From: Pseudomonas sp. MF4836
GTDB lineage: Bacteria; Pseudomonadota; Gammaproteobacteria; Pseudomonadales; Pseudomonadaceae
DNA length: 64,000 bases
Direction: 5' to 3'
NCBI RefSeq assembly: GCF_002018875.1
Contig: NZ_MVOL01000004.1
Coordinates: forward strand, 1 to 64,000
The notes beneath the pieces were generated by a model, which did no database searches, was not told where the DNA came from, and saw only the letters and a program-made list of their open reading frames with translations. The translations under genes and the position numbers were made by a program. Of the stretch, positions 25,018 to 34,566 are shown piece after piece (position 1 is the first letter of the stretch; every line of letters starts with the position of its first letter).

Positions 25018-26325
25018 ATGCTGACTTTCCTTGGCTTTGCCATGGTCATCACCTTCATGTTCCTGATCATGACCAAGCGCCTGTCCGCGCTGATTGCCCT
25101 GATCATCGTGCCCATCCTCTTCGCCCTGTTCGGCGGCTTTGCGCCGAAGATCGGCCCGATGATGCTCGAAGGCATCACCAAGCTGGCGCCCACCGGCGTG
25201 ATGCTGATGTTCGCCATCCTGTATTTCGCCCTGATGATCGACTCGGGCCTGTTCGACCCGGCGGTGCGCAAGATCCTCAAGCTGGTCAAGGGTGACCCGC
25301 TGAAGGTCTCGGTCGGCACGGCGGTGCTGGCCCTGGTGGTGTCCCTGGACGGTGACGGCGCCACCACCTACATGATCTGCGTGGCCGCCATGCTGCCGCT
25401 GTACAGCCGCATCGGCATGAGCCCGCGGATCATGGCCGGCCTGATCATCCTCGCCGGCGGGGTGATGAACATGACCCCCTGGGGCGGCCCCACTGCACGC
25501 GCCGCCAGTGCGCTGCACGTGGACCCTTCGGACATTTTCGTACCCATGATCCCGGCCATGCTGGCGGGCGTGGTGGCGATCCTGGCGATTGCCTATATGT
25601 ACGGCAAGCGTGAGCGGGCGCGTCTGGGTGAACTGCACCTGGTGGGCGACGAGATCGACCACAGCGAAATCAGCGTCTCGCAATTCCCTGATGCCCGCCG
25701 TCCGAAGCTGATCTGGTTCAACGGCGCGCTGACCCTGGCCCTGATGTGCACCTTGATCGCCGGCTTGCTGCCGCTGCCGGTGCTGTTCATGGTGGCCTTC
25801 AGTATCGCGATGATCGTCAACTACCCGTGCCTGCAACAGCAGAAGGACCGCGTCGCCGCCCACGCCGGCAGCGTACTGGCGGTGGTCGGGCTGATCTTCG
25901 CCGCCGGTATCTTCACCGGGATCCTGTCCGGCACCGGCATGGTCGACGCCATGTCCAAGAGCCTGCTGGCGGTCATCCCCGACGCACTGGGGCCGTACCT
26001 GGCGGTGATTACCGCGCTGGTGAGCATGCCGTTCACCTTCTTCATGTCCAACGATGCCTTCTACTACGGCGTGTTGCCGGTACTGGCCGAGGCGGCCAGC
26101 CACTACGGCATCACCGCGGTGGAGATGGCCCGTGCCTCGATCGTCGGCCAACCCGTGCATTTGCTGAGCCCGCTGGTACCCTCGACCTACTTGCTGGTAG
26201 CCCTGGCCGGGATCGAGTTCGGCGATCACCAGCGCTTCACCCTCAAGTGGGCAGTGCTGGTCTGCCTGTGCATAATGTTCGCAGCCTTGCTGATGGGGAT
26301 CTTTCCACTGTTCAGCACTCTATAA
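25018..26325 (+). CDS. CitMHS-family citrate/cation symporter
   Basis: A 435-residue membrane protein with about 12 hydrophobic segments. It matches the CitM/CitH family that imports metal-citrate or free citrate with protons; VVSLDGDGATTYMICVA and MTPWGGPTARA are characteristic. The ATG at 25018 has TGGAG 7 nt upstream. The leader has an unusual A-rich motif and a possible short open frame. No tctDE-type two-component genes lie beside it, so its regulator is elsewhere. Confidence 0.9.
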   Translation: MLTFLGFAMVITFMFLIMTKRLSALIALIIVPILFALFGGFAPKIGPMMLEGITKLAPTGVMLMFAILYFALMIDSGLFDPAVRKILKLVKGDPLKVSVGTAVLALVVSLDGDGATTYMICVAAMLPLYSRIGMSPRIMAGLIILAGGVMNMTPWGGPTARAASALHVDPSDIFVPMIPAMLAGVVAILAIAYMYGKRERARLGELHLVGDEIDHSEISVSQFPDARRPKLIWFNGALTLALMCTLIAGLLPLPVLFMVAFSIAMIVNYPCLQQQKDRVAAHAGSVLAVVGLIFAAGIFTGILSGTGMVDAMSKSLLAVIPDALGPYLAVITALVSMPFTFFMSNDAFYYGVLPVLAEAASHYGITAVEMARASIVGQPVHLLSPLVPSTYLLVALAGIEFGDHQRFTLKWAVLVCLCIMFAALLMGIFPLFSTL

Positions 26326-26339
26326 CTGCAATGACTCTT

Positions 26340-26375
26340 CGCCCGGGCCGGTTGGCTGATCAACCGCCCCGGGCG
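26340..26375 (+). terminator. stem-loop after the citrate transporter
   Basis: CGCCCGGG/CCCGGGCG arms (26340-26347 and 26368-26375) enclose a second stem CGGTTG/CAACCG. There is no long T run, so it may be a weak terminator or a stability element between the transporter and the terC-like gene. Confidence 0.5.
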
Positions 26376-26402
26376 ATCTAACACTCGCTCAAAGGAATAC
26401 AC

Positions 26403-27170
26403 ATGGAATGGCTGACCAACCCGGAAATCTGGGTTGCCTTCTTTACCCTGACCGCCCTGGAAATCGTCCTGGGCATCGATAACATCATCATGATTTCGAT
26501 CCTGGTCAGCCGCATGCCCAAGCATATGCAGGCCCGGACCCGGCTGTTCGGCCTGGCGCTGGCCATGGTCACGCGCATCCTGTTGCTGTTGTCGATCACC
26601 TGGGTCATGCGCCTGACCGCCGACCTGTTCGTGGTCTTCGGCCAGGGTATTTCCGGGCGTGACCTGATCCTGTTCTTCGGCGGCCTGTTCCTGCTCTGGA
26701 AAAGCTCCCAGGAGATGTACCACGCCCTGGAAGGCGAGGACGAGACGGCGGACGAACCCACCGGCAAGGGCGGCAACTTCCTCTACACCATCATCCAGAT
26801 CGCGATCATCGACATCGTGTTCTCCCTGGACTCGGTGATCACCGCCGTCGGCATGGTGTCCCATGTGCCAGTGATGGTCGCGGCGATCGTGGTCGCGGTG
26901 CTGGTGATGATGCTCGCAGCAGGCACCATCAGCGACTTCATCGACAAGCACCCGTCGCTGAAGATGCTGGCGCTGTCGTTCCTGCTGGTGGTGGGTACCG
27001 TGCTGATCGCCGAAGCCTTCGAAGTGCACGTGCCAAAAGGCTACGTCTACTTCGCCATGGCGTTCTCCCTGGCGGTGGAAGCGGTCAACATCAAGATGCG
27101 CACCGCCATCGCGAAAAAGAAAAAACAGAGCGATCCAGTGAAACTGCGCAAGGATATTCCGGGTCAATAA
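26403..27170 (+). CDS. TerC family integral membrane protein
   Basis: A 255-residue protein with seven or so hydrophobic helices, matching TerC (LEIVLGIDNIIMISI and IDIVFSLDSVITAVG contain the paired acidic residues of the family). TerC proteins are implicated in tellurium resistance and, in other bacteria, in manganese export that metallates exoenzymes; which applies here cannot be read. The C-terminus is Lys-rich (AKKKKQSD). It is followed by a terminator. Confidence 0.9.
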   Translation: MEWLTNPEIWVAFFTLTALEIVLGIDNIIMISILVSRMPKHMQARTRLFGLALAMVTRILLLLSITWVMRLTADLFVVFGQGISGRDLILFFGGLFLLWKSSQEMYHALEGEDETADEPTGKGGNFLYTIIQIAIIDIVFSLDSVITAVGMVSHVPVMVAAIVVAVLVMMLAAGTISDFIDKHPSLKMLALSFLLVVGTVLIAEAFEVHVPKGYVYFAMAFSLAVEAVNIKMRTAIAKKKKQSDPVKLRKDIPGQ

Positions 27171-27189
27171 CCCGAGCGCGGACTGAAAG

Positions 27190-27213
27190 AAAGGGGCTCA
27201 CGGGCCCCTTTTT
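27190..27213 (+). terminator. intrinsic terminator after the terC-like gene
   Basis: AAGGGGC (27191-27197) pairs with GCCCCTT (27204-27210), followed by T residues, 20 bp after the stop codon. The region 27214-27382 that follows has no gene and presumably carries the promoter of the next one. Confidence 0.8.
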
Positions 27214-27382
27214 CACGTCTGCAGAAAGCTGTTTTCATGACAGTTTTATTTCAATGCGCACTTTAGCTATGCGATGCTGGCGCCCAGACCGTTAGCCAAC
27301 TACAGCTTAAGTACAGAACGTAGATCGTCGCGCGGCACCGTCAACTTGCCCCTTTGGGGCGATTCACCCCAGGGGACCCTTT

Positions 27383-29041
27383 ATGCTGACCCTGCTCAAT
27401 CTGCTGTCCGCCGTGACCCTGTTGATCTGGGGCACGCATATCGTGCGTACCGGGATCCTGCGGGTCTATGGCTCGAACCTGCGTCACGTCATCGGCCAGA
27501 ACATGGCCAGCCGCCCGCTGGCCTTTGTCGCCGGGATCCTGGTCACCGCCATGGTCCAGAGCAGCAACGCCACGGCGATGCTGGTCACCTCATTCGTCGG
27601 CCAGGGCCTGATGGCGCTGACCCCAGCCCTGGCGACCATGCTCGGGGCCGACGTCGGCACCGCGCTGATGGCACGGGTGCTGACCTTTGATTTGTCTTGG
27701 CTGTCGCCGCTGCTGATCTTCCTCGGGGTCATCTTCTTCCTCTCGCGCAAACAGACCCGTGCCGGCCAGTTGGGTCGGGTCGGTATCGGCCTGGGTCTGA
27801 TCATTCTGGCGTTGCAGCTGATTGTCGAAGCCGCCGCGCCGATCACCCATGCCCAGGGCGTGAAGGTCCTGTTCGCCTCCCTGACCGGCGACATCCTGCT
27901 CGACGCCCTGATGGGCGCGGTGTTCGCCATGGTGTCCTATTCCAGCCTGGCGGCCGTACTGCTGACCGCGACCCTGGCCGGTGCCGGCGTGATCAGCCTG
28001 CCGGTGGCCATCGGCCTGGTGATTGGCGCCAACATCGGCAGCGGCGTGTTGGCCTTCCTCAGTACCAGCATGCAGAACGCCGCCGGGCGCCAGGTGGCCC
28101 TGGGCAGCCTGTTGTACAAATTGTTCGGCCTGCTGTTGATCATCCCGGTGCTCGACCCCCTGGCGCACTGGATGGACAGCCTGGATTTCAGCCCGCAAGA
28201 GGTGGTGATCGGCTTCCACCTGCTCTACAACACCTTGCGCTGCCTGCTGCTCCTGCCCACGGTCGGGCCTATGGCCAAGCTCTGCGCCTGGCTGTTGCCC
28301 GAGCGCCCGCAAGACAGCGGCCGGGCCAAACCGCGACACCTGGACCCCACGGCCCTGGTCACCCCGAGCCTGGCCCTGGCCAACGCGGCGCGGGAAACCC
28401 TGCGCCTGGGCGACCTGATCGACAACATGCTCGAAGCCATGCTCGACGTGCTGCGCGGCAAACAGACCGCCGTCACCCAGGAAATGCGCAGCCTGAGCGA
28501 CGATGTGGAAGCGCTCTACAGCGCAATCAAACTCTACCTGGCGCAAATGCCCCGGGAAGACCTCAGCGACCAGGACAGCCGGCGCTGGGCCGAGATCATC
28601 GAGCTGGCAATCAACCTCAAGCTTGCCGGCGACCTGATCGAACGCATGCTGCGCAAGGTGCAACAGCAGAAAACCTCGCAACGCCGCCAGTTCTCCGAAG
28701 TCGGCCTGGAAGAGCTGGCCGGGCTGCACGCCCAATTGATCGCCAACCTGCGCCTGGGGCTGTCGGTCTTTCTCAGTGCCGATCCGGAAAGCGCGCGCCA
28801 GCTGCTGCGCGAGAAGCGTCGCTTCCGCGCACAGGAACGACGCCTGGCGCACGCCCACGTCAGCCGCCTGCAACGTAAAATCGTCCAGAGCATCGAGACC
28901 AGTTCGCTGCACCTAGAGCTGATCGCCGACATGAAGCGCTTGAACTCGCTGTTCTGCAGCAGCGCCTATGTGGTCCTGGAAACCTCCGAAACCGGTGCCC
29001 TGGCGGCGGAAGATCTCGCTGACATCACCCATTCACCCTGA
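27383..29041 (+). CDS. Na/Pi cotransporter family protein with PhoU-like C-terminus
   Basis: A 552-residue protein. Residues 1-310 hold the two inverted Na/Pi-cotransporter repeats; QSSNATAML and VSYSSLAAVLL are the repeated QSS-type motifs. The C-terminal 220 residues are helical and PhoU-like (LGDLIDNMLEAMLDVLRG, INLKLAGDLIERMLRK). Such proteins take up or export phosphate with Na+. ATG 27383 follows an AGGGGA site. It appears to be monocistronic. Confidence 0.9.
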   Translation: MLTLLNLLSAVTLLIWGTHIVRTGILRVYGSNLRHVIGQNMASRPLAFVAGILVTAMVQSSNATAMLVTSFVGQGLMALTPALATMLGADVGTALMARVLTFDLSWLSPLLIFLGVIFFLSRKQTRAGQLGRVGIGLGLIILALQLIVEAAAPITHAQGVKVLFASLTGDILLDALMGAVFAMVSYSSLAAVLLTATLAGAGVISLPVAIGLVIGANIGSGVLAFLSTSMQNAAGRQVALGSLLYKLFGLLLIIPVLDPLAHWMDSLDFSPQEVVIGFHLLYNTLRCLLLLPTVGPMAKLCAWLLPERPQDSGRAKPRHLDPTALVTPSLALANAARETLRLGDLIDNMLEAMLDVLRGKQTAVTQEMRSLSDDVEALYSAIKLYLAQMPREDLSDQDSRRWAEIIELAINLKLAGDLIERMLRKVQQQKTSQRRQFSEVGLEELAGLHAQLIANLRLGLSVFLSADPESARQLLREKRRFRAQERRLAHAHVSRLQRKIVQSIETSSLHLELIADMKRLNSLFCSSAYVVLETSETGALAAEDLADITHSP

Positions 29042-29097
29042 ACGTCCATGGTTGACTGAAGTCTGTAGAACTTACGCACGCCGTAAGGAAGCTCGCT

Positions 29098-30471
29098 ATG
29101 CGTTGTCTGTTGTTCGCCTGTCTGTTGTTGAGTTGCGCTCATGTGTCGGCCCTGGACCGCTTTCAGGTCGAGGGCTACATGCTGCCCAACGGCCTGCAGC
29201 TGTTGCTCAAGCCCGGGACCGAGCGCGGCCATGTGGCCATCCGCCTGGTGGTCGGGGTCGGCCTGGATGACTTCGACTGTGCCGACAAGGAGCTGCCGCA
29301 CCTGCTGGAACACCTGCTGTTCAGCGGTATCGATGGCAGCGGCGAAGGCGGCCTGGAAGAACGCATGCAGGCCCTGGGCGGCGAGTGGAATGCCTTCACC
29401 AGCAACGCCGACACCACCTTCGTCATCGAGGCCCCGGCCAAAAACCAGCGCAAGGTCCTCGACCTGCTGCTGGCCCTGCTGACCCGCACCCAGATCGACG
29501 ACAACGCCATCACCGCCGCGAAACAGGTGGTGGAGCGCGAGGACGGCGGCCATTACTCGCACCTGCAGCGCTGGCTCGATCGTCAGGACCTGGGCCACAA
29601 GGCCGGCAATCAACTGGCGGTGGAACTGGGCCTGAAATGCGCCGAGCGCGCCGAAGTCGAACACCTCACGGCCGAGCAGCTGGATCAGGTGCGCAAGCAC
29701 TGGTATGCCCCGAACAACATGACCCTGATCATCGTCGGCGACCTCGACCGCCTGCTCCCGGCCTACCTGGAGCGCACCTACGGCCAGCTCGAACCGGTGG
29801 AGCCCAGCGAACACTTGGCGCTGCCGGATATCCAGCAGCCGGCAGCGGCCGAGCGCAGCCTGATCAAGGGCTGGGTCGGCAACGGCGCAACCTTGCACTG
29901 GCTGTTTGCCGAGCCGGTGCTGGACGACGAGCACGACGCCACCTTCGACCTGCTCAAGGAGTACCTGGACTGGGCGCTCTACAGCCGGCTGCGGCTCGAC
30001 CACGAATTGTCATACGGCCCCTGGAGCGACCGCGAGGTGTTCGGCGGTCAGGGCTTCCTCAGCCTCAACGCCGACCTGGCGCGCGATGACCTGGAGCAGG
30101 CGCAGCAAGTGATTCGCGAGCTCAAGGCGCAGTTGCTCAAGGACGGACTGGATGCCGCCACTTTCGAGCGCCTCAAGCAGGCCGCCATTGCCCGCCAGGC
30201 CTGGGCCGTGCAGGGCAACAGTGCCCTGGCCGACTACTACTGGAGCGCCCTGGGCGATTACGCCGATGGCCGTTTCAACGACCCGGCCAAGCGCCTGAGG
30301 GCCGTGAGCCTGGAGCAGACCAACCAGGCCATGCGCCAATTGCTGGCGGAGCCGGGCTACCTGCGCATCGAAAAACCGCTGCTCAGTGACGAGCAGGTGG
30401 TGTGGCTGCTGGGCGGGCTGCTGGCGCTGGTGCTCTTGATCGCCCTGGGCTGGCGCCTGCGGCGACGATGA
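29098..30471 (+). CDS. M16 family zinc metallopeptidase, membrane-anchored
   Basis: A 457-residue protein with a signal peptide (1-18). Residues 68-72 are HLLEH, the inverted HxxEH zinc motif of M16 peptidases, and Glu148 (VEREDGG) is at the right distance to be the third ligand. Two M16 halves of about 200 residues each follow. A C-terminal membrane helix (VVWLLGGLLALVLLIALGW) ends in Arg residues. Most M16 proteins lack this anchor, so the peptidase domain is held in the periplasm at the inner membrane. The substrate is unknown. Confidence 0.85.
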   Translation: MRCLLFACLLLSCAHVSALDRFQVEGYMLPNGLQLLLKPGTERGHVAIRLVVGVGLDDFDCADKELPHLLEHLLFSGIDGSGEGGLEERMQALGGEWNAFTSNADTTFVIEAPAKNQRKVLDLLLALLTRTQIDDNAITAAKQVVEREDGGHYSHLQRWLDRQDLGHKAGNQLAVELGLKCAERAEVEHLTAEQLDQVRKHWYAPNNMTLIIVGDLDRLLPAYLERTYGQLEPVEPSEHLALPDIQQPAAAERSLIKGWVGNGATLHWLFAEPVLDDEHDATFDLLKEYLDWALYSRLRLDHELSYGPWSDREVFGGQGFLSLNADLARDDLEQAQQVIRELKAQLLKDGLDAATFERLKQAAIARQAWAVQGNSALADYYWSALGDYADGRFNDPAKRLRAVSLEQTNQAMRQLLAEPGYLRIEKPLLSDEQVVWLLGGLLALVLLIALGWRLRRR

Positions 30472-30579
30472 AGCGGGGTCGCAGGCGCACGCGGTTTAAT
30501 TGCCCGGGCGCCTCGCCACACCTGCGCGGCGACGCTATCCTGTCGCCGATTTTCCCCGCCATGACTGTGAACCCGCCCA

Positions 30580-31623
30580 ATGCCTAACTGGACTCACCAT
30601 ATACAGCGCATCCTCGAACTGATGAAGCGCTACCCAGGGGTGATCGCCCTCGGCGGGTTCATTTCCGGGGTCGGCAGTTTCATCCTGGTGGACCGCCAGC
30701 AAGGCCTGGCCACCTGGATCGCGGTGATCATGCTGGTGAGCTGGGTCTGGCTGATGCTGGAAAACACCCTGACCCAACTCTTCACCCGGGTCTTCAAGCG
30801 CGAAATTCCCCAGCCGCTGTTGCGCTACGCGACGCAGATGATCCACCAGGAAAGCCTGTTCTTCGTCCTGCCGTTCTTCTTTATCACCACCGCCTGGAAC
30901 AGCGGCCAACTGGCCTTTACCGGGCTGCTGGGGGCCGCGGCGCTGGTCTCGATCACCGACCCGCTGTACTACAAGTGGCTGGCACCGCGGCGCTGGCTGT
31001 TCCTGGCGCTGCACACCCTGACCCTGTTCGCGGTGCTGCTCACGGCGCTGCCGATCATCCTGCACCTGACCACCTCGCAGAGCTTCAAGCTGGCGCTGGG
31101 TATCGCCATGCTGCTGTCGTTTCCGAGCCTGGCCTCGATCTTCCCGATCCGCAGCCTGCGCAGCGGCCTGGCGGTGTTGAGCATCACCCTGGCGATTGGC
31201 GGCACCGGCTGGCTGCTGCGTTCCTGGGTGCCGCCGGCGACCCTGTGGATCACCGAAGAGGCCATCAGCACCCAGTTGCAGGACCGCACGCCCGGCGACA
31301 GCCTGGAAGACATCAGCGTCGCCCAGGTGCGCAGCAACGGCCTGTACGCCTACACCGCGATCAACGCCCCGCGCGGGCTCGACGAGCGGATTTATCACGT
31401 CTGGCAATTCAACGGCAAAGAGCTCGACCGCATTGCCCTGGATATCCATGGCGGGCGCAAGGAGGGTTACCGCGCCTGGAGCCACAAGCAGAATTTCCCC
31501 GGCGACCCGGTGGGCCGCTGGCAGGTCAGGGTCCTGACCGAGGACGGCCAGGTGATCGGTGTGCTGCGCTTCAATGTCACCGGCACAGATCAAGCCGCCC
31601 CGGCTCAGGGCGAGGCAAAATAA
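30580..31623 (+). CDS. DUF5924/DUF2914 membrane protein
   Basis: A 347-residue protein. The N-terminal 215 residues have about six hydrophobic helices (DUF5924), and the C-terminal 110 residues form a soluble beta-rich DUF2914 domain (YAYTAINAPRGLDERIYHVWQF, WSHKQNFPGDPVGRWQVRVLTEDGQVIG). No function is established. It stands alone, followed by a hairpin and then the Mla-like cassette. Confidence 0.85.
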   Translation: MPNWTHHIQRILELMKRYPGVIALGGFISGVGSFILVDRQQGLATWIAVIMLVSWVWLMLENTLTQLFTRVFKREIPQPLLRYATQMIHQESLFFVLPFFFITTAWNSGQLAFTGLLGAAALVSITDPLYYKWLAPRRWLFLALHTLTLFAVLLTALPIILHLTTSQSFKLALGIAMLLSFPSLASIFPIRSLRSGLAVLSITLAIGGTGWLLRSWVPPATLWITEEAISTQLQDRTPGDSLEDISVAQVRSNGLYAYTAINAPRGLDERIYHVWQFNGKELDRIALDIHGGRKEGYRAWSHKQNFPGDPVGRWQVRVLTEDGQVIGVLRFNVTGTDQAAPAQGEAK

Positions 31624-31633
31624 CCGGGATCGT

Positions 31634-31659
31634 GCTATTACGTAGCACTGCGTAATAGC
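31634..31659. other. inverted repeat upstream of the Mla-like cassette
   Basis: GCTATTACG (31634-31642) and CGTAATAGC (31651-31659) form a perfect 9-bp stem with an 8-nt loop. There is no T run. It lies 18 bp before the first gene of the cassette and could be an operator or an mRNA element. Confidence 0.5.
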
Positions 31660-31677
31660 CAGACAAGCACGGAGCTT

Positions 31678-32826
31678 ATGACCAGCAGCGCAACGGCCGG
31701 CAGTGCCCAACTCGATACTTCCCAGACCCCGCCCCAGCTGCGCATCAGCGGGGACTGGACGCTTGCCCACTACACCGCACTCAAGCACCTCACCCAGCAG
31801 CTGGCCAGCCAGTACGACGCCAACACCCCTGTCGACCTCAACGCCCTGGGCGCCCTGGACACCGCCGGCGCTTCGCTGCTAGTGGAGCTGCTGGGGGCCG
31901 AGCGCCTGGGACATAGCGCCGAGCACCAGGATTGCACCCTGTCGACCGCCGACCGCGCGCTGCTGCGCACCGTCTACTGCTCCCTGAGCGACTTCTGCAT
32001 CCCGGTCAAGGAGCCGGAAGTCTCGGTCGGCATCCAACTGCTGTCGCGCATCGGCCGGGCGGTGGATGCGATCTGGCAGGACACCCTGCAACTGCTGGGC
32101 TTTGTCGGGCTGATTCTGGAAACCATCACCCGTGGCCTGCTGCGCCCCAAGCGCTGGCGCATCACGCCGATGGTGGCCCATATCGAACAGACCGGCCTCG
32201 ACGCAGCGCCCATCGTGGCCCTGCTGACCTTTCTGGTGGGCGCAGTGGTGGCGTTCCTCGGGGCCACGGTGCTCGCCAGTTTCGGCGCCAGCATCTTTAC
32301 CGTGGACCTGGTGGCGTTCTCCTTCCTGCGGGAATTCGGCGTGCTGCTGACCGCGATCCTGATGGCCGGGCGCACGGCCAGTGCCTTTACCGCGCAGATC
32401 GGCTCGATGAAGGCCAACGAGGAAATCGACGCGATCCGCACCCTCGGCCTCGACCCCATGGAGCTGCTGGTGGTGCCCAGGGTCCTGGCGCTGCTGGTGG
32501 CCTTGCCGATGCTGACGTTCCTGGCGATGCTTTCGGGGATCATCGGTGGCGGGGTGGTTTGTGCTTTGTCGTTGGGGATTTCGCCGGCGATGTTCCTGTC
32601 CCTGCTGCAAACCGATATCGGCGTACAACACTTCCTGGTGGGCATGGTCAAGGCGCCGATCTTCGCCTTCCTGATCGCTGCGATCGGCTGCCTGGAAGGC
32701 TTCAAGGTCAGCGGCAGTGCCGAATCGGTGGGCGCCCACACCACGTCCAGCGTGGTGCAGTCGATTTTCGTGGTGATTGTGCTGGACGCCGTGGCCGCGC
32801 TGTTTTTCATGGAGATGGGATGGTGA
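31678..32826 (+). CDS. MlaE-type ABC permease with N-terminal STAS domain
   Basis: A 382-residue protein. The first 110 residues form a STAS-like domain (LRISGDWTLAHYTALKHL, LNALGALDTAGASLLVELL), and the rest is an MlaE permease with the EEIDAIRTLGLDPMELLVVPR motif that contacts the ATPase. In the classic Mla system the STAS protein (MlaB) is separate, so here it is fused to the permease. It starts a four-gene operon with the ATPase, the MCE protein and a lipoprotein. The predicted role is lipid movement between the membranes. Confidence 0.9.
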   Translation: MTSSATAGSAQLDTSQTPPQLRISGDWTLAHYTALKHLTQQLASQYDANTPVDLNALGALDTAGASLLVELLGAERLGHSAEHQDCTLSTADRALLRTVYCSLSDFCIPVKEPEVSVGIQLLSRIGRAVDAIWQDTLQLLGFVGLILETITRGLLRPKRWRITPMVAHIEQTGLDAAPIVALLTFLVGAVVAFLGATVLASFGASIFTVDLVAFSFLREFGVLLTAILMAGRTASAFTAQIGSMKANEEIDAIRTLGLDPMELLVVPRVLALLVALPMLTFLAMLSGIIGGGVVCALSLGISPAMFLSLLQTDIGVQHFLVGMVKAPIFAFLIAAIGCLEGFKVSGSAESVGAHTTSSVVQSIFVVIVLDAVAALFFMEMGW

Positions 32827-33626
32827 GTCGTCTACCTCGCGCCCCCGCCGAGGCGGTGATTGAAGTCCGTGGGCTGTGCAACCGCTTCGGCAAGCAGAGC
32901 GTGCACGAGAACCTCGACCTGGACCTGTACAAGGGCGAGATCCTCGCCGTGGTCGGTGGTTCGGGCAGCGGCAAGTCGGTGCTGCTGCGTAGCATCATCG
33001 GCCTGCGCCAGCCCAGCGAAGGTTCGGTGCGGGTCTTTGGGCAGAACCTGCCCAGCCTCTCCGAGCATGAACGCTCGATGGTCGAGCGACGCTTCGGCGT
33101 GCTGTTTCAGAAAGGCGCGCTGTTTTCATCGCTGACCGTCACCGAGAACGTCGCCTTGCCGCTGATCGAACACGCCGGCCTGAGCCGCGCCGACGCCGAA
33201 CACCTGGCGGCGGTCAAGCTGGCCCTGGCCGGGCTGCCGCTGTCGGCTGCCGACAAATACCCGGCCTCGCTGTCGGGCGGCATGATCAAGCGCGCGGCAC
33301 TGGCCCGGGCACTGGCCCTGGACCCGGACATCCTGTTTCTCGACGAACCCACCGCCGGCCTCGACCCGATCGGCGCCGCGGCGTTCGACCAACTGATCCT
33401 GACCCTGCGCGATGCCCTGGGCCTGAGTGTGTTCCTGGTCACCCACGACCTGGACACGCTGTACACCATCACCGACCGGGTGGCGGTGCTGGCGCAGAAG
33501 AAGGTGCTGGTTGCGGACGCCATCGACAAGGTCGCCGAGACCGACGACGCGTGGATACACGAATACTTCCATGGCCCTCGCGGCCGCGCGGCGCTTCTGG
33601 CCGCTACACAGCTCAACGAGGTATGA
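32820..33626 (+). CDS. MlaF-type ABC ATPase
   Basis: A 268-residue ATP-binding protein. Walker A is GGSGSGKS, the signature is LSGGM and Walker B is LDPDILFLDEP. Like MlaF it has a Met after the signature SGG, unlike most importers. ATG 32820 overlaps the permease stop by 7 bp and has GGAG 6 nt upstream. It pairs with the permease at 31678. Confidence 0.93.
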   Translation: MVSRLPRAPAEAVIEVRGLCNRFGKQSVHENLDLDLYKGEILAVVGGSGSGKSVLLRSIIGLRQPSEGSVRVFGQNLPSLSEHERSMVERRFGVLFQKGALFSSLTVTENVALPLIEHAGLSRADAEHLAAVKLALAGLPLSAADKYPASLSGGMIKRAALARALALDPDILFLDEPTAGLDPIGAAAFDQLILTLRDALGLSVFLVTHDLDTLYTITDRVAVLAQKKVLVADAIDKVAETDDAWIHEYFHGPRGRAALLAATQLNEV

Positions 33627-33627
33627 C

Positions 33628-34566
33628 ATGGAAACCCGAGCCCATCACGTATTGATCGGCCTGTTCACCGTGCTAGTGGTGGTCGGCGCCCTGCTGTTTG
33701 GCCTGTGGCTGGCCAAGTCCAGCGTGGACAAGGAGTTCAAGGACTACGAGATCGTCTTCAACGAGGCGGTCAGCGGCCTGTCCAAAGGCAGCGCGGTGCA
33801 ATACAGCGGGATCAAGGTCGGCGACGTGGTCAGCCTGCGCCTGGACCCGAAAGACCCGCGCCGGGTCCTGGCGCGGATCCGCCTGAGCGGCGAAACCCCA
33901 ATCAAGGAAGACACCCAGGCCAAGCTGGCCCTGACCGGGATCACCGGCACCTCGATCATCCAGCTCAGTGGCGGCACCCCGCAAAGCGAGCCGCTGCGGG
34001 GCAAGGACGGCAAGCTGCCGATCATTGTCGCCTCGCCATCTCCCATCGCCCGCCTGCTGAACAACAGCAATGACCTGATGACCAGCATCAACCTGCTGCT
34101 GCACAACGCCAACCGCATGTTCTCCCGGGAGAACGTCGAACACATCAACAACACCCTGGCCAATCTCGAACAGACCACCAGCGCCATTGCCGAGCAACGG
34201 GGCGACCTGCGCCTGGCCATGCAGCAGGTGGCCAACCTCGGCAAGCAAGCCAGCGGCACCCTGGAGCAGACCACCGCACTGATGCGCACCGCCAACGGCC
34301 TGCTCAACGACCAGGGCAAGCAGATGTTCGGCAGCGCCGAGCAGGCCATGCGCTCACTGGAACAAAGCAGCGCCACCATCAACAGCTTGCTGAGCAACAA
34401 CAAAGACTCGCTGAACAACGGCATCCAGGGCCTCAACGGCCTGGCGCCGGCGGTGCGGGAACTGCGCGATACCCTGAGTTCGCTGCGGGCCATCACCCGC
34501 CGCCTGGAAGCCAATCCCGGCGGCTACCTCCTGGGTAACGACACGAACAAGGAATTCACGCCATGA
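33628..34566 (+). CDS. MlaD family MCE-domain protein
   Basis: A 312-residue protein with one N-terminal membrane helix (about 7-29) and an MCE domain (about 40-118; IKVGDVVSLRLDPKDP, GITGTSIIQLSGG). A long helical C-terminus (residues 150-300, Asn/Gln/Leu-rich) would reach across the periplasm. The ATG at 33628 follows GAGG. Its stop overlaps the start of the lipoprotein gene (ATGA). Confidence 0.92.
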   Translation: METRAHHVLIGLFTVLVVVGALLFGLWLAKSSVDKEFKDYEIVFNEAVSGLSKGSAVQYSGIKVGDVVSLRLDPKDPRRVLARIRLSGETPIKEDTQAKLALTGITGTSIIQLSGGTPQSEPLRGKDGKLPIIVASPSPIARLLNNSNDLMTSINLLLHNANRMFSRENVEHINNTLANLEQTTSAIAEQRGDLRLAMQQVANLGKQASGTLEQTTALMRTANGLLNDQGKQMFGSAEQAMRSLEQSSATINSLLSNNKDSLNNGIQGLNGLAPAVRELRDTLSSLRAITRRLEANPGGYLLGNDTNKEFTP

